From NCBI RefSeq assembly GCF_963675395.1, contig NZ_OY776223.1:682001-746000 (forward strand): a DNA stretch of 64,000 nucleotides, given 5' to 3'. Position 1 is the stretch's first letter. Every line of letters begins with the position of its first letter. The DNA comes from an uncultured Vibrio sp. (GTDB lineage Bacteria; Pseudomonadota; Gammaproteobacteria; Enterobacterales; Vibrionaceae). Position numbers and translations under genes: made by a program. Of this stretch, positions 38,705 to 50,211 are shown piece after piece. Below the pieces are notes generated by a model. It searched no databases and was not told the origin of the DNA. It saw nothing but the letters and a program-made list of their open reading frames with translations.

Positions 38705-38804
38705 TGTCTTTATCCATCATTTCTGAGTGCTCTAACCAAAGAGCGTTGATGATACCGAATGCACAAGCAAGTAGTACACCTAGAATCCATGCGAAATACC
38801 ACAT
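38697..38804 (-). CDS. cydX: Cytochrome bd small subunit CydX
   Basis: 35 residues: MWYFAWILGVLLACAFGI continues into a short charged tail (EHSEMMDKDSE). One membrane helix and the MWYFAWILG start are characteristic of CydX, which stabilises the hemes of cytochrome bd oxidase. SD AAGGAG lies 8 nt before the ATG. It sits 12 bp after cydB and overlaps ybgE. Confidence 0.95.
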   Translation of the reverse strand: MWYFAWILGVLLACAFGIINALWLEHSEMMDKDSE

Positions 38805-38816
38805 AGTGATTGCTCC

Positions 38817-39953
38817 TTAGTAAAGTGAGTTTTTGTTGTCTTCAATGTATTTATCATCCAAGCGGCCGAACATCTTGTAGTAAGTCCAAGACGTGTAACC
38901 CAGAATGATTGGTACCATAACAAACGCAACACCTGTCATAAGGTTGAGCGTCAGTTCAGATGAAGTCGCATCCCACATCGTCAAGCTGTGGTTAGGTACT
39001 AGATCGGATGGCATGATGAATGGGAACATCGCAAAGCCAGCAGTAAAGATAATACCCGCAACACCAAGACTTGAAGTGATGAATGAGGTTGCACACTTTT
39101 CGAGGCGAGAAGCCAGTACAGTAAGCAGTGGCATCGCAACACCTAGTACTGGTGCAGCCCATAGCAGTGGGTAGCTTTCAAAGTTCTTCATCCACGCACC
39201 CGCTTCACGAATCACCTCTTTGTTCAGCGGGTTCGATGCTGCATTGGTATCAATACCACCAACAATGACGTAGCCTTCAATGTTCTGAACCCAGAAACCA
39301 GCAACAACAAACGTTACCACGGTTAGCAGGCCAGTAAGCTGAGCGACGTTACGTGCACGAGTATGCACTTCACCTGTTGTCTTCATCTGTAACCAGCTTG
39401 AACCTTGCATCAGAATCATAAACAAGCTTACTAGGCCACACAGCAGCGCAAATGGGTTTAGCAGACCAAAGAACGAACCGTGATACGTCGGCATCAGGAA
39501 GTCACTCAATTGGAATGGAACACCTTGTAGCAGGTTACCAAACGCCACACCAAAGATAATTGGTGGAACAAAGCCACTGATTGAGATGCAAATGTCCCAG
39601 TTTCTGCGCCATTTTGGATCTTCAATTTTCGAGCGGTAGTCCAAACCAAGAGGACGTAACCACAGTGCTGCAAGCGTCAAGATCATCGCCAGGTAGAAGC
39701 CGGAAAATGACGTTGCGTAAACAAGAGGCCAAGCCGCAAACAATGCACCACCCGCAGTGATAAGCCAAACTTGGTTACCATCCCAGTGTGGAGCGATTGA
39801 GTTAATCATGACACGACGTTGTGTGTCGCTTTTACCGATAACAGGTACAAGCGCGCCTACACCCATATCGAATCCATCTGTTACTGCAAAACCAACTAGT
39901 AGAACACCGATTAGTATCCACCAGATGAATCGCAAGATTTCGTAATCAAACAT
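38817..39953 (-). CDS. cydB: Cytochrome bd ubiquinol oxidase subunit II
   Basis: 378 residues with eight to nine membrane helices; the N-terminus FDYEILRFIWWILIGVLL and GFDMGVGAL are family hallmarks. CydB pairs with CydA to reduce oxygen to water with ubiquinol at low oxygen. SD AAGGAGA precedes the ATG; it lies 17 bp after cydA. Confidence 0.97.
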   Translation of the reverse strand: MFDYEILRFIWWILIGVLLVGFAVTDGFDMGVGALVPVIGKSDTQRRVMINSIAPHWDGNQVWLITAGGALFAAWPLVYATSFSGFYLAMILTLAALWLRPLGLDYRSKIEDPKWRRNWDICISISGFVPPIIFGVAFGNLLQGVPFQLSDFLMPTYHGSFFGLLNPFALLCGLVSLFMILMQGSSWLQMKTTGEVHTRARNVAQLTGLLTVVTFVVAGFWVQNIEGYVIVGGIDTNAASNPLNKEVIREAGAWMKNFESYPLLWAAPVLGVAMPLLTVLASRLEKCATSFITSSLGVAGIIFTAGFAMFPFIMPSDLVPNHSLTMWDATSSELTLNLMTGVAFVMVPIILGYTSWTYYKMFGRLDDKYIEDNKNSLY

Positions 39954-39970
39954 CTTGTTGTCTCCTTGTC

Positions 39971-41557
39971 TTACGCTTCTACTTGGCGACTAACTTTGTC
40001 TTCAACAGAGTCAGCGTTTTGCTCGAAGTGGTAACGGCCAGTTTTCAGGCTGCTAGGACCTTTACGAGCGAATTTCACCATTAGGTATACTTCTGCAATC
40101 AAGAATGCCGTGTAAAGCGCCAGAATCGCGAATAGTGAAGTCAATATTTCACCAGCGGTTAGTGCTGAAGCGGCGACATGTACCGGTAGGATTTCACCCA
40201 CCGCCCATGGCTGACGACCAAACTCTGCGACAAACCAACCCGCTTCGATAGCAATCCATGGAAGTGGAATACTGAACAGCGCAGCTTTAAGTAGCCATGT
40301 CTTCTGAGTGATTTTCTGACGACATGTTTGGATGAACGACAAACCAAATACGAATAGCATGATGAAGCCACACGCAACCATGATACGGAATGACCAGAAT
40401 AGCGGCCACACGGTTGGGATAGAGTCATCTGCCGCAGCTTGAATCTGCTCTTCTGTCGCATCAACAACATTGTCTGTGTAGCGTTTTAAAAGTAGACCGT
40501 AACCAAGGTCACCTTTCACTTCATCAAACGCGGCCATGTTCTCTTCAGATTTATCACCCGCACGAAGCTTCTCTAGCAGCTCGTACGCATACATACCCGT
40601 ACGGATACGTTCTAAGTGTTGTTCATGCAGATCACGTAACCCCGTTACTTCCTTATCGATAGAACGAGTGGCAATAATACCCATTACGTACGGGATCTTA
40701 ATCGCGTAGTCGGTATGCATGTCTTCTTGATTAGGAATACCAAATAGTGTGAACGCCGCTGGTGCAGGCTCTGTGTGCCATTCCGCTTCTACCGCAGCTA
40801 GCTTCACTTTTTGGACTTCACCAAGCTCATAGCCCGATTCGTCACCAAGAACGATAGTAGAAAGGATTGCCGCCATACCAAAAGAGGCTGCAATCGCAAA
40901 CGAACGACGAGCAAACGCAACGTCACGGCCTTTTAATAGGTAGTATGAACTGATGCCTAGAACAAACATTGCGCCACAAGTGTAGCCAGAAGCTACCGTG
41001 TGAACGAATTTAACCTGAGCAACGGGGTTAAACACAACTTCAGCAAAGCTCACCATTTCCATTCGCATGGTTTCGAAGTTGAATTCCGCGCCAACTGGGT
41101 TTTGCATCCAGCCGTTCGCAATAAGAATCCACAGTGCAGAGAAGTTAGAACCTAAAGCCACCAGCCAAGTTACCGCTAAGTGTTGACGTTTTGACAGACG
41201 ATCCCACCCGAAGAAGAATAGACCAACAAAAGTTGACTCCAGGAAGAACGCGACCAGTGCTTCAATCGCTAGTGGTGCACCGAAGATGTCACCCACATAG
41301 TGCGAGTAATAGGACCAGTTCGTACCAAACTGGAATTCCATGGTAAGGCCAGTTGCCACACCAAGTGCAAAGTTAATACCAAACAGCTTACCCCAGAACT
41401 TGGTCATGTCCTTATAGATTTGCTTGTTCGTCATTACGTACAACGACTCCATAATGGCCAGTAGGAAGGCCATACCAAGGGTCAATGGTACGAATAGGAA
41501 GTGATACATCGCGGTCAGTGCAAACTGCAACCGCGATAGATCAACTACGTCAATCAT
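39971..41557 (-). CDS. cydA: Cytochrome bd ubiquinol oxidase subunit I
   Basis: 528 residues from the ATG at 41557 ([19 protein letters not shown]), which has AGGAG 5 nt upstream; the longer frame has no SD. CydA binds hemes b558, b595 and d and the quinol Q-loop; the N-terminal helix His ([13 protein letters not shown]) and the GRQPWAVGE segment are conserved. Regulated most likely by oxygen through the FNR and ArcA-like sites upstream. Confidence 0.97.
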   Translation of the reverse strand: MIDVVDLSRLQFALTAMYHFLFVPLTLGMAFLLAIMESLYVMTNKQIYKDMTKFWGKLFGINFALGVATGLTMEFQFGTNWSYYSHYVGDIFGAPLAIEALVAFFLESTFVGLFFFGWDRLSKRQHLAVTWLVALGSNFSALWILIANGWMQNPVGAEFNFETMRMEMVSFAEVVFNPVAQVKFVHTVASGYTCGAMFVLGISSYYLLKGRDVAFARRSFAIAASFGMAAILSTIVLGDESGYELGEVQKVKLAAVEAEWHTEPAPAAFTLFGIPNQEDMHTDYAIKIPYVMGIIATRSIDKEVTGLRDLHEQHLERIRTGMYAYELLEKLRAGDKSEENMAAFDEVKGDLGYGLLLKRYTDNVVDATEEQIQAAADDSIPTVWPLFWSFRIMVACGFIMLFVFGLSFIQTCRQKITQKTWLLKAALFSIPLPWIAIEAGWFVAEFGRQPWAVGEILPVHVAASALTAGEILTSLFAILALYTAFLIAEVYLMVKFARKGPSSLKTGRYHFEQNADSVEDKVSRQVEA

Positions 41558-41679
41558 GGTAACTCCTATGTGTCGGCTGAATGACACTCTCTACATATTA
41601 CAATCCATAATCAGGTGTTATTCACACATGAAATATGTTGAATTGTCACAACTTTTTGTTGCGAAAATGTACTTCGTTG

Positions 41680-41694
41680 GTTAGTTAATTGTTA
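41680..41694. promoter_or_regulatory. ArcA-like direct repeat
   Basis: GTTA at 41680, 41684 and 41691. The first and third copies are 11 bp apart, the spacing of ArcA direct-repeat sites (GTTA...GTTA). It lies about 125 bp before the cydA ATG. Resemblance only. Confidence 0.45.
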
Positions 41695-41772
41695 AGCATC
41701 AGCTAATATAGCTAGGGCTAATGTTACTTGTAAAAACACATTGTTTCAAAAGATTTATAGCCAGAATGCGCT

Positions 41773-41786
41773 TTGATACACATCAA
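41773..41786. promoter_or_regulatory. FNR box, perfect consensus
   Basis: TTGATACACATCAA matches the FNR consensus TTGAT-N4-ATCAA exactly, about 216 bp upstream of the cydA ATG. Confidence 0.75.
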
Positions 41787-41822
41787 TATTTATGCACAGA
41801 ACCTGGACAAAAATCCAGCACC

Positions 41823-41836
41823 TTGACGCAAATCAA
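41823..41836. promoter_or_regulatory. Second FNR-like box
   Basis: TTGACGCAAATCAA differs from the FNR consensus at one base and lies 50 bp further upstream of the first box. Confidence 0.55.
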
Positions 41837-41982
41837 ACAACACCTGACGTAAATGTTAAGGCCGGGTAATCAAGGGAGTGTATTACGGGCTACAGGCAAA
41901 CATTAGCGCAACAACTAGAGCTTTTCTGTTAACTAAAAAGGAATTAAAGAAATTCAATAAATGAGATATAGATCACCAAAAA

Positions 41983-42010
41983 CAAAAAGGCCGAGCATTC
42001 TGCCCGGCCT
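41983..42010 (-). terminator. Terminator of ruvB
   Basis: AGGCCGAGC (41988-41996) and GCCCGGCCT (42002-42010) pair with one mismatch; on the minus strand TTTTTG follows. It lies about 10 bp after the ruvB stop. Confidence 0.85.
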
Positions 42011-42020
42011 CTCTTACTTT

Positions 42021-43025
42021 CTATTTTTCGATGCCAAAGTGTAGATAAGCGTGATCAGTGGCAATTCTGCCGCGCGGTGTTCGTTGTAAGTAACCTTGTT
42101 GAATGAGATAAGGCTCCAACACATCTTCTATGGTGTCTTTTTCTTCGCCGATAGCTGCAGCCATATTATCGAGTCCAACCGGACCTCCGCCAAATTTCTC
42201 CATAATCGCGAGGAGAAGCTTGCGGTCCATGTAGTCAAAGCCCTGAGCATCAACATCAAGCATGTTAAGGGCTTTATCCGCGACGTCAGCACAGATGTGG
42301 CCATTGCCTTTTACTTCCGCATAATCACGCACACGACGTAATAAACGGTTTGCAATTCGAGGTGTGCCACGAGCACGACGTGCGACCTCTAAAGCCCCTT
42401 CCGGGTCCATAGAGAGACCTAAACAATCCGCACTGCGCTGAACGATGTCCTGGAGGTCTTTAATTTTATAAAACTCAAGACGCTGAGTGATACCAAAACG
42501 ATCGCGCAATGGTGATGTCAGTGAGCCAGCACGTGTCGTCGCACCAATCAAAGTAAACGGTGGTAAATCGATTTTAATTGAACGAGCAGCCGGACCTTCA
42601 CCAATCATAATATCTAATTGATAATCTTCCATTGCCGGATAAAGCACCTCTTCAACCATCGGGCTTAAACGGTGTATTTCATCGATAAAGAGAACATCGT
42701 TTTCTTCTAAATTGGTGAGTAGCGCAGCTAAATCCCCCGCCTTTTCCAGCACAGGACCAGAAGTCGTACGAATGTTTACTTCCATCTCGTTAGCAACGAT
42801 ATTGGCAAGTGTGGTTTTACCCAAGCCAGGAGGGCCAAAAATCAGTAGGTGATCTAAGGCTTCATTACGCAGCTGCGCGGCTTTAATAAAGATCTCCATC
42901 TGGTCTCGAACATGATCCTGACCCTGATAATCTTCTAACTTTTTGGGACGAATTGCACGGTCAATGACGTCTTCTTCCCGAAACGCCGGGTTTTCTGGAG
43001 CGATTAAACGATCGGCTTCAATCAT
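42021..43025 (-). CDS. ruvB: Holliday junction helicase RuvB
   Basis: 334 residues, AAA+ motor that drives branch migration with RuvA. Walker A is [11 protein letters not shown], Walker B FIDEIHRL, sensor [10 protein letters not shown], and a C-terminal winged-helix domain ends in [10 protein letters not shown]. The start uses AAGG as SD, itself the last unit of a 16-bp tandem repeat lying between ruvA and ruvB. Confidence 0.97.
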   Translation of the reverse strand: MIEADRLIAPENPAFREEDVIDRAIRPKKLEDYQGQDHVRDQMEIFIKAAQLRNEALDHLLIFGPPGLGKTTLANIVANEMEVNIRTTSGPVLEKAGDLAALLTNLEENDVLFIDEIHRLSPMVEEVLYPAMEDYQLDIMIGEGPAARSIKIDLPPFTLIGATTRAGSLTSPLRDRFGITQRLEFYKIKDLQDIVQRSADCLGLSMDPEGALEVARRARGTPRIANRLLRRVRDYAEVKGNGHICADVADKALNMLDVDAQGFDYMDRKLLLAIMEKFGGGPVGLDNMAAAIGEEKDTIEDVLEPYLIQQGYLQRTPRGRIATDHAYLHFGIEK

Positions 43026-43104
43026 CTTGTTACCTTGAAAAATGCTTACCTGAGAGAATGGTTACCTTAAAAAATGATGACCTTGGGCAAATTGTTACCT
43101 TCGG
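43026..43104. repeat. Five imperfect 16-bp tandem repeats between ruvA and ruvB
   Basis: The plus-strand core TTACCT (once TGACCT) starts at 43030, 43046, 43062, 43078 and 43095, i.e. 16, 16, 16 and 17 bp apart, with partly alike flanks (for example GTTACCTTGAAAAATG, GTTACCTTAAAAAATG). On the coding strand each unit contains AGGTAA or AGGTCA, close to an SD, and the last one serves as the ribosome binding site of ruvB. Confidence 0.75.
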
Positions 43105-43111
43105 ATTAGCG

Positions 43112-43726
43112 TTACACCATTGATTTTAGCGCTTCACGTATCAGCTGTTCGCTGTTCATATCCGGTTTAGCGATTTGAGAAACAACTTTCGAAGCTTGCG
43201 TTGGTTTATATCCCAGAGCAAGAAGTGCACTGATCGCCTCTTCTTCCGCGTTGTTCGACGTGGCAGACGCTGAATCGGAGGGAGCAGCGTCGGTGAATGG
43301 AGTAAACAGGTCACCCGCTCCCCACCCTTTCAGACGGTCTTTCATTTCAACCACCAAGCGCTCAGCCGTTTTCTTCCCAACACCAGGCAGTTTGACAAGT
43401 GTCGAAACATCTTCTCGCTCTACGCAAGTAACAAACTGACTTGCTGTCATACCAGACAAAATGCCCAAGCCCAATTTAGGACCAACGCCGTTTGCTTTAA
43501 TAACTTCACGGAACAGCGCGCGCTCTTTTACGGTATTAAAACCATATAGCAGCTGAGCATCTTCGCGGACAACAAAATGAGTATAAATGATGGCTTCTTC
43601 GCCGAGGTTTGGCAGCTCGTAAAAACAGCTCATTGGCATCTGAACTTCGTAACCAATGCCGTTAACTTCAATTAAAACTTCAGGTGGTTGCTTTTCAAGC
43701 AAGGTGCCGCGAAGACGTCCAATCAC
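43112..43726 (-). CDS. ruvA: Holliday junction DNA-binding protein RuvA
   Basis: 204 residues from the GTG at 43726 ([16 protein letters not shown] after fMet), the usual length. The open frame extends 47 codons upstream without SD or family likeness and is discarded. RuvA binds four-way junctions through helix-hairpin-helix motifs ([28 protein letters not shown]), and a C-terminal domain contacts RuvB. It lies 67 bp after ruvC. Confidence 0.96.
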   Translation of the reverse strand: MIGRLRGTLLEKQPPEVLIEVNGIGYEVQMPMSCFYELPNLGEEAIIYTHFVVREDAQLLYGFNTVKERALFREVIKANGVGPKLGLGILSGMTASQFVTCVEREDVSTLVKLPGVGKKTAERLVVEMKDRLKGWGAGDLFTPFTDAAPSDSASATSNNAEEEAISALLALGYKPTQASKVVSQIAKPDMNSEQLIREALKSMV

Positions 43727-43793
43727 GATAAATACTCTTTGGAAATGAATTTGCGACAGGATAATAAAGAACTGGATAGACATCCAGTTAATT

Positions 43794-44315
43794 TTACCGG
43801 TAGCGTCCTTTTCGTGCGCTGGTCGCCTTTCCTGCCAAAGCGACGAGCGTTTTGTTGGTATTGGCATGGCAGATTGCTACGCCGAGTGCATCGGCTGCGT
43901 CGGCTTGCGGCTTTGCTGGCAGCTTGAGCATATGTTGGACCATGTGCTGGACCTGAGTTTTATCTGCACCGCCAGTCCCTACAACGGCCTGTTTAATCAG
44001 ACGTGCTGCGTATTCATAAACCGGTAAATCCGCATTGACAGCCGCCACAATTGCACTGCCTCGAGCCTGTCCCAGTTTTAGAGCAGAATCGGCGTTCTTC
44101 GCCATAAAAACTTGTTCGATAGCGAATACATCTGGCTGAAACTGAGTGATGATTTCCGTGACACCCGCATAAATTTGTCTGAGTCGTCCCGGGAGCTCTT
44201 TTTCAGACATACGGATACAGCCGCTGCCAAGATATTGCAAATGGCGGCCTTGTTGGCGGATAACACCGTAACCGGTAATACGTGAGCCTGGGTCAATGCC
44301 CAAAATAATTGACAT
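43794..44315 (-). CDS. ruvC: Holliday junction resolvase RuvC
   Basis: 173 residues, RNase H-like endonuclease. Catalytic acidic residues lie in [19 protein letters not shown] and [13 protein letters not shown]. It cuts junctions held by RuvAB. It is first of ruvC-ruvA-ruvB and is separated from aspS by a strong terminator. Confidence 0.97.
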   Translation of the reverse strand: MSIILGIDPGSRITGYGVIRQQGRHLQYLGSGCIRMSEKELPGRLRQIYAGVTEIITQFQPDVFAIEQVFMAKNADSALKLGQARGSAIVAAVNADLPVYEYAARLIKQAVVGTGGADKTQVQHMVQHMLKLPAKPQADAADALGVAICHANTNKTLVALAGKATSARKGRYR

Positions 44316-44366
44316 TAAGTTTCCTAATCAACAACTCATTAGATTTATTAGAATATATTTCATTAA

Positions 44367-44400
44367 AACAAAAACTCCCGCAATTGCGGGAGTTTTTGTT
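44367..44400 (-). terminator. Terminator of aspS
   Basis: A 34-base perfect palindrome containing ACTCCCGCAATTGCGGGAGT, with A and T runs on both sides, so it could work in both directions. It ends aspS before ruvC. Confidence 0.92.
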
Positions 44401-44414
44401 TAATTGTTGTGCGC

Positions 44415-46193
44415 TTATTCTGCGTCTTTTTCTTTTGCTACTGTTACCGCAACCGCCAGCTCTTCTAGCGCTACAGGGTTTGCATGGCTTGGAGCGTCTG
44501 TCAGTAGACAAGAAGCGGCAGTAGTTTTCGGGAATGCAATAACATCACGGATGTTCTCTGTACCACATAACAGCATAACCAGACGGTCTAGACCGAATGC
44601 AAGACCTGCGTGCGGAGGCGTACCGAATTTCAGTGCGTCTAACAGGAAGCCGAATTTTAGTCGTTGCTCATCAGCTTCAATACCTAGGATATCGAACACT
44701 GCTGCTTGCATTTCTGCGTTGTGGATACGTACAGAACCGCCGCCCACTTCGTAGCCGTTTAGAACCATATCGTAAGCGTTTGAGTTCGCTGCCGCTGGGT
44801 TCGCTTTTAGCTCTTCCGCTGTCACACCTAGAGGTGATGTGAATGGGTGGTGCATCGCGTGTAGGTTGCCTTCGTCATCTTCTTCGAACATCGGGAAGTC
44901 AACAACCCATAGTGGTGCCCATGCAGATTCGTCTGTTAGCTCTAGATCTTTACCTAGTTTCAGACGTAGTGCGCCCATTGCTTCTGCAACGATGCCCGCT
45001 TTATCCGCGCCAAATAGGATGATGTCACCAGATTCTGCTTGCGTGCGGTCTAGAATGCCGTTGATCACATCTTCGTTTAGGAACTTAGCCACTGGAGATT
45101 GGATACCTTCCAACCCTGCAGCACGGTCATTAACTTTCATCCAAGCCAGACCTTTCGCGCCGTAGATACCAACGAACTCAGCGTAACCGTCGATTTGCTT
45201 GCGAGTCAGAGATGCGCCACCTGGTACACGGATTACCGCAACGCGACCTTTCTCGTCGTTCGCAGGGCCAGAGAACACTTTGAACTCAACGTCTTTAACT
45301 AGGTCAGCAACGTCGACTAGCTCTAGTGGGTTACGTAGGTCTGGTTTGTCAGAACCGAAACGACGAATGGCTTCCGCAAACGGCATAACTGGGAACTGAC
45401 CTAGGTCTACGTTTAGTAGCTCTTGCCACATATCGCGAACCATGTTTTCAGTTACTTCACGTACTTGCTCAGCCGTCATGAATGACGTTTCGATATCGAT
45501 CTGAGTGAATTCTGGTTGACGGTCAGCACGTAAGTCTTCGTCACGGAAGCACTTAACGATTTGGTAGTAACGGTCAAAACCAGACATCATTAGCAGCTGT
45601 TTAAATAGCTGTGGAGACTGAGGAAGCGCGTAGAAGCTGCCTTTATGAACACGGCTTGGTACCAGGTAGTCACGAGCACCTTCTGGCGTCGCTTTCGTTA
45701 GTACTGGCGTTTCGATGTCCAGGAAACCGTTGTCATCTAGGAAACGACGCACAAAGCTAGATGCTTTAGCACGTAGCTTGATGCGATCACTCATTTCAGG
45801 GCGACGCAGGTCTAGGTAACGGTACTTCAGACGCTGTTCTTCTGAGTTCTTCTGGTTGAAGTCTAGAGGTAGAACGTCAGAACGGTTGATGATTTCAAGA
45901 CCTTTCGCAAGGATCTCAACTTCACCTGTTGCCATGTCTTTGTTTACTTGGCTTTCTGGACGAACGCGAACTTCACCCGTTAGTTTGATACAGAATTCAT
46001 TACGAAGTGTGTTAGCCACTTCATACGCATCTGCCATATCTGGATCTACAACTACCTGAACGATGCCTTCACGATCTCGCATATCGATAAAAATAAGACC
46101 GCCTAAATCACGGCGACGGTTAACCCAGCCGCAAAGTTCTACAGTTTGTCCTGCAAGGGACTTGTTCAGGTGACCACAGTAATGGGTACGCAT
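44415..46193 (-). CDS. aspS: Aspartyl-tRNA synthetase
   Basis: 592 residues, class II aminoacyl-tRNA synthetase of the bacterial AspRS kind: OB-fold anticodon domain at the N-terminus ([18 protein letters not shown]), motif 2 around [18 protein letters not shown], the bacterial GAD insertion, and motif 3 [11 protein letters not shown]. It charges tRNA-Asp. Single gene with its own terminator. Confidence 0.98.
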   Translation of the reverse strand: MRTHYCGHLNKSLAGQTVELCGWVNRRRDLGGLIFIDMRDREGIVQVVVDPDMADAYEVANTLRNEFCIKLTGEVRVRPESQVNKDMATGEVEILAKGLEIINRSDVLPLDFNQKNSEEQRLKYRYLDLRRPEMSDRIKLRAKASSFVRRFLDDNGFLDIETPVLTKATPEGARDYLVPSRVHKGSFYALPQSPQLFKQLLMMSGFDRYYQIVKCFRDEDLRADRQPEFTQIDIETSFMTAEQVREVTENMVRDMWQELLNVDLGQFPVMPFAEAIRRFGSDKPDLRNPLELVDVADLVKDVEFKVFSGPANDEKGRVAVIRVPGGASLTRKQIDGYAEFVGIYGAKGLAWMKVNDRAAGLEGIQSPVAKFLNEDVINGILDRTQAESGDIILFGADKAGIVAEAMGALRLKLGKDLELTDESAWAPLWVVDFPMFEEDDEGNLHAMHHPFTSPLGVTAEELKANPAAANSNAYDMVLNGYEVGGGSVRIHNAEMQAAVFDILGIEADEQRLKFGFLLDALKFGTPPHAGLAFGLDRLVMLLCGTENIRDVIAFPKTTAASCLLTDAPSHANPVALEELAVAVTVAKEKDAE

Positions 46194-46462
46194 AATGAAA
46201 TTCCCAATCTCTCAAAGTTTGTTGACTACGCTCTGTCGGCTTCATTGCCAAGCAGAGTAAAGATTCCGTTATACGCTGAAAGTCTATGAAAATCGACTAC
46301 TCAACGTACAATTAAGTGTGTTTTATCATTCATTGGTGCTTTTTAGAACAGCAACTGTTCAAAACCACACCAAACCGAAAAAATTGCTGCTGATTATAGC
46401 GTGAAACTACCTGTTTCAGCAAAACTCTCGTAAAGTGAACACAGTAATAAATGTAAAGAAGA

Positions 46463-47347
46463 ATGATGGATAACTTACCCCTTCGACTTGGATTAACCAT
46501 GTGGTCACATAACCTGTGGCAACAGAGTTTTTATGGTAGTGGCACCAAATCTGCCGATCGTTTGGAGAAATACGCACAGGTGTTTCACACCGTAGAAGGC
46601 AATACTACGTTTTACGCGACGCCGACACTCAACACTGTGCAAAACTGGAAAGCAGCAACACACGACGATTTCAAGTTTACTTTCAAGCTGCCAAAAGCCA
46701 TCACTCACCAGCAAATGCTAAGAGGACGCGATGAGCAGTTGCGTGACTTTATGAAGGTGATGGAACCACTCCATGAGCGAGTCGGCCAATGGACGATTCA
46801 GTTGCCAGCCGCTTTTGGTCCTGAATACCTCGACCGTTTAAAAAAGTTCTGCGCCAGCTTTCCACCCAGCTTCCCTCTTGGTGTAGAAGTGCGTCATATG
46901 GCGTTTTTCTCCAAAGGAGACGATGAGCGAGCGCTCAATCACTGGCTGATAGAAAATGGCATCGACCGAATCATCATGGACAGCCGTCCCCTGTTCTCAG
47001 CTAAGACGAGCGCAGCCAAACCAGACAACGAAGCGATCATCGATGCCCAGATGAAAAAGCCCAAAGTGCCAGTACACGCCATTGCCACTGCGTCTCACCC
47101 TATGATCCGCTTTATTGGTCACCCGGAAGAGCAGCAGAATTATGACTTTTTTAAGCCTTGGCTGAGCAAACTTCCACAGTGGATTAACGAAGGTAAACAG
47201 CCCTATGTGATGATCCATACCGCCGATAACATCATCGCACCAGAACTGGCTGCAAACATTTATAAGACTCTACAAAAGCACATTACGCTCCCAGATTTGG
47301 AGACCTTCCCTGCCAATGATGGCAACTCCCAGTTACAGATGTTCTGA
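46463..47347 (+). CDS. DUF72 domain protein (YecE-like)
   Basis: 294 residues with TIM-barrel-like segments of the DUF72 family: GLTMWSHNLWQQSFYG, FHTVEGNTTFYATP, FKFTFKLPKAITH. Cytoplasmic, of unknown function; homologues are common next to unrelated housekeeping genes. It is divergent from aspS by about 270 bp. ATG 46463 or 46466 could be used. Confidence 0.85.
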   Translation: MMDNLPLRLGLTMWSHNLWQQSFYGSGTKSADRLEKYAQVFHTVEGNTTFYATPTLNTVQNWKAATHDDFKFTFKLPKAITHQQMLRGRDEQLRDFMKVMEPLHERVGQWTIQLPAAFGPEYLDRLKKFCASFPPSFPLGVEVRHMAFFSKGDDERALNHWLIENGIDRIIMDSRPLFSAKTSAAKPDNEAIIDAQMKKPKVPVHAIATASHPMIRFIGHPEEQQNYDFFKPWLSKLPQWINEGKQPYVMIHTADNIIAPELAANIYKTLQKHITLPDLETFPANDGNSQLQMF

Positions 47348-47365
47348 TGCAATCTAAAGCAATGC

Positions 47366-48188
<823 letters not shown>

Positions 48189-48261
48189 GTTCACGAACCA
48201 GCAGCCATTCGCACCCAAACTCATTTTACTTTTACACCATCAACTCAGCGATTAACTAACT

Positions 48262-49233
48262 ATGTTTAACTTTGCAAATTTCTATCAATTAATTGCCCAA
48301 GACACACGTCTTCAACCGTGGCTTAACGTGTTACCGCAACAGCTAACGGACTGGCAAAATGCAGAGCACGGGGACTTTGGTCGCTGGTTGAAAGCACTGA
48401 ACAAAATCCCAGAGGGATCACCGAACCAGATTGACATCAAAAACTCGGTTACTATCAGTAATGACACGCCTTTTCATGAAGGTGAACTGAAAAAATTAGA
48501 GAACTTGCTGCGTACCTTCCATCCTTGGCGTAAAGGCCCTTACACAGTACACGGTATTCATATCGATACTGAATGGCGCAGTGACTGGAAATGGGATCGT
48601 GTACTTCCGCATATCTCACCATTAAAAAACCGCAGTGTGCTTGATGTCGGCTGTGGTAATGGCTATCACATGTGGCGCATGCTAGGTGAAGGCGCACGTC
48701 TGTGTGTCGGCATTGACCCCTCTCACCTATTCCTGATTCAGTTCGAAGCGATTCGTAAACTGATGGGCGGTGATCAACGGGCTCACCTGTTGCCATTGGG
48801 TATTGAGCAGCTACCAAAATTAGAAGCGTTCGACACGGTATTTAGCATGGGCGTGCTGTATCACCGTCGCTCCCCGCTTGATCATCTGATTCAGCTCAAA
48901 GACCAACTGGTTTCAGGTGGTGAGCTTGTATTAGAAACTTTGGTGATTGAGGGCGATGAGAACGCAGTACTTGTGCCAACATCTCGCTACGCTCAGATGC
49001 GTAATGTGTATTTCTTCCCATCAGCAAAAGCGCTTAAAGTTTGGTTAGAGTTGGTTGGCTTTGAAGATGTTCGTGTCGTCGATGAGAATGTGACTACCGT
49101 TGGTGAACAACGCACGACAGACTGGATGACTCACAACTCCCTACCAGATTACTTAGATCCAAACGATCCAAGTAAAACAGTAGAAGGCTATCCAGCTCCA
49201 CGCCGTGCCGTACTTGTGGCTCGCAAACCATAA
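48262..49233 (+). CDS. cmoB: tRNA U34 carboxymethyltransferase CmoB
   Basis: 323 residues, the length of E. coli CmoB. The SAM site is [15 protein letters not shown], and [18 protein letters not shown] is a family signature. It transfers the carboxymethyl group from carboxy-SAM to 5-hydroxyuridine-34, giving cmo5U. It follows cmoA after 73 bp, probably on one transcript. Confidence 0.97.
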   Translation: MFNFANFYQLIAQDTRLQPWLNVLPQQLTDWQNAEHGDFGRWLKALNKIPEGSPNQIDIKNSVTISNDTPFHEGELKKLENLLRTFHPWRKGPYTVHGIHIDTEWRSDWKWDRVLPHISPLKNRSVLDVGCGNGYHMWRMLGEGARLCVGIDPSHLFLIQFEAIRKLMGGDQRAHLLPLGIEQLPKLEAFDTVFSMGVLYHRRSPLDHLIQLKDQLVSGGELVLETLVIEGDENAVLVPTSRYAQMRNVYFFPSAKALKVWLELVGFEDVRVVDENVTTVGEQRTTDWMTHNSLPDYLDPNDPSKTVEGYPAPRRAVLVARKP

Positions 49234-49304
49234 TTAACTTAGATTTCTGACATTGCCCTAACTCACTGCTTCTATTAAGACATTACCCTCTCACCTAATC
49301 TTTT

Positions 49305-49327
49305 CAAGGGTGTGGTTCGCACCCTTG
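49305..49327. other. Strong hairpin without T tract
   Basis: CAAGGGTGTG and CGCACCCTTG pair over ten positions (one G-T) with loop GTT, 72 bp after cmoB. No T run follows on either strand, so it is not a plain terminator; it may stabilise the mRNA end. Nothing else is seen between cmoB and the next gene. Confidence 0.4.
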
Positions 49328-49453
49328 ATCCAAAGCTTTTCGTCACGATTCCTCACTCTATAAGAGATAGAGAAACATTCTTACTTGTGAGGGTTTGGCG
49401 ATATAAGCTAAACTCTTAAAAATCAAACAACTTAATCCATCCCAAGGTCTTCA

Positions 49454-50194
49454 ATGTTATTACGATTGACTCCGGTTGTTGCCATCGTCTTACTATCTGG
49501 ATGCACACTTACCAAAGGCGAACAGTACCACCAAGAAACGTTAGCCGCCATTCAATCCTCAGAAGTAAATGTCAATAATCGTATTGCTATCCTGGAGCAG
49601 CAGCTCAGTAACCAATCGAACCATATCGACAACCTTGAAGGCCAGGTAGATACACTAAAAGGTGAGCTGCGTACATTTCGTGATGAAGCGATGGCTGAAG
49701 TGAAAAAGCCCAAAGACCCAATCATCGTTCAAGCACCTACCCCAGTAGAGCAGACACCAACACATGACATTATTCTCGGTTCGATTGAGAAAGTGACCAT
49801 AGATTCCATTAAGCAGACTTTCGACGCACGTGTCGATACTGGTGCTGCCACTTCGTCGTTAAATGCTATCGATATTAAAGAATTTGAGAGAAACGGGAAA
49901 AACTGGGTTCGCTTTCATCTGGCTGACAGTACCAAGTCAGAAGAAGAAAAGAATATTTGGATAGAAGCGCCTGTCCTACGCTATGTGAAGATACGTCAAT
50001 CCACAACGGATGATCTTGATCGCAGAGCCGTTGTCGAACTGTGGGTCAAAGTTGGGAAAATCCATGAAAAAGCGCAATTTACGTTGGCAGATCGCTCCCA
50101 CATGAACCATCCTATTTTACTGGGAAGAGAATTTATTCGCGACATCGCGTTGGTCGATGTTAGCCGCACATATATTCAAACAGAAGAAAACTAA
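49454..50194 (+). CDS. Retropepsin-like 'ATP-dependent zinc protease' lipoprotein
   Basis: 246 residues. A lipobox (VLLSGC) makes it a lipoprotein; a coiled coil (about 30-80) follows, then an aspartic protease-like domain with the active motif VDTGAATSS (Asp128-Thr-Gly130) and the closing HPILLGREFI. The family name 'ATP-dependent zinc protease' is historical; the fold is retropepsin-like. It leads a triad with an inactive transglutaminase/TM protein and a RimK-like ligase, a gene set known to travel together. Confidence 0.8.
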   Translation: MLLRLTPVVAIVLLSGCTLTKGEQYHQETLAAIQSSEVNVNNRIAILEQQLSNQSNHIDNLEGQVDTLKGELRTFRDEAMAEVKKPKDPIIVQAPTPVEQTPTHDIILGSIEKVTIDSIKQTFDARVDTGAATSSLNAIDIKEFERNGKNWVRFHLADSTKSEEEKNIWIEAPVLRYVKIRQSTTDDLDRRAVVELWVKVGKIHEKAQFTLADRSHMNHPILLGREFIRDIALVDVSRTYIQTEEN

Positions 50195-50211
50195 GAATAA
50201 TAAGGTAGATT

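Larger units (their letters stand above)
41558..41982. other. cydA upstream control region
   Basis: About 425 bases without a gene between the ruvB terminator and cydA. It holds two FNR-type palindromes and one ArcA-like direct repeat (listed separately). Promoters facing cydA must lie here, but more than one weak -10 is possible and I do not place them. Confidence 0.6.

Noticed and set aside
43727..43867. 47-codon N-terminal extension of RuvA
   Set aside because: No SD or conservation expected; GTG 43726 gives the standard RuvA length.
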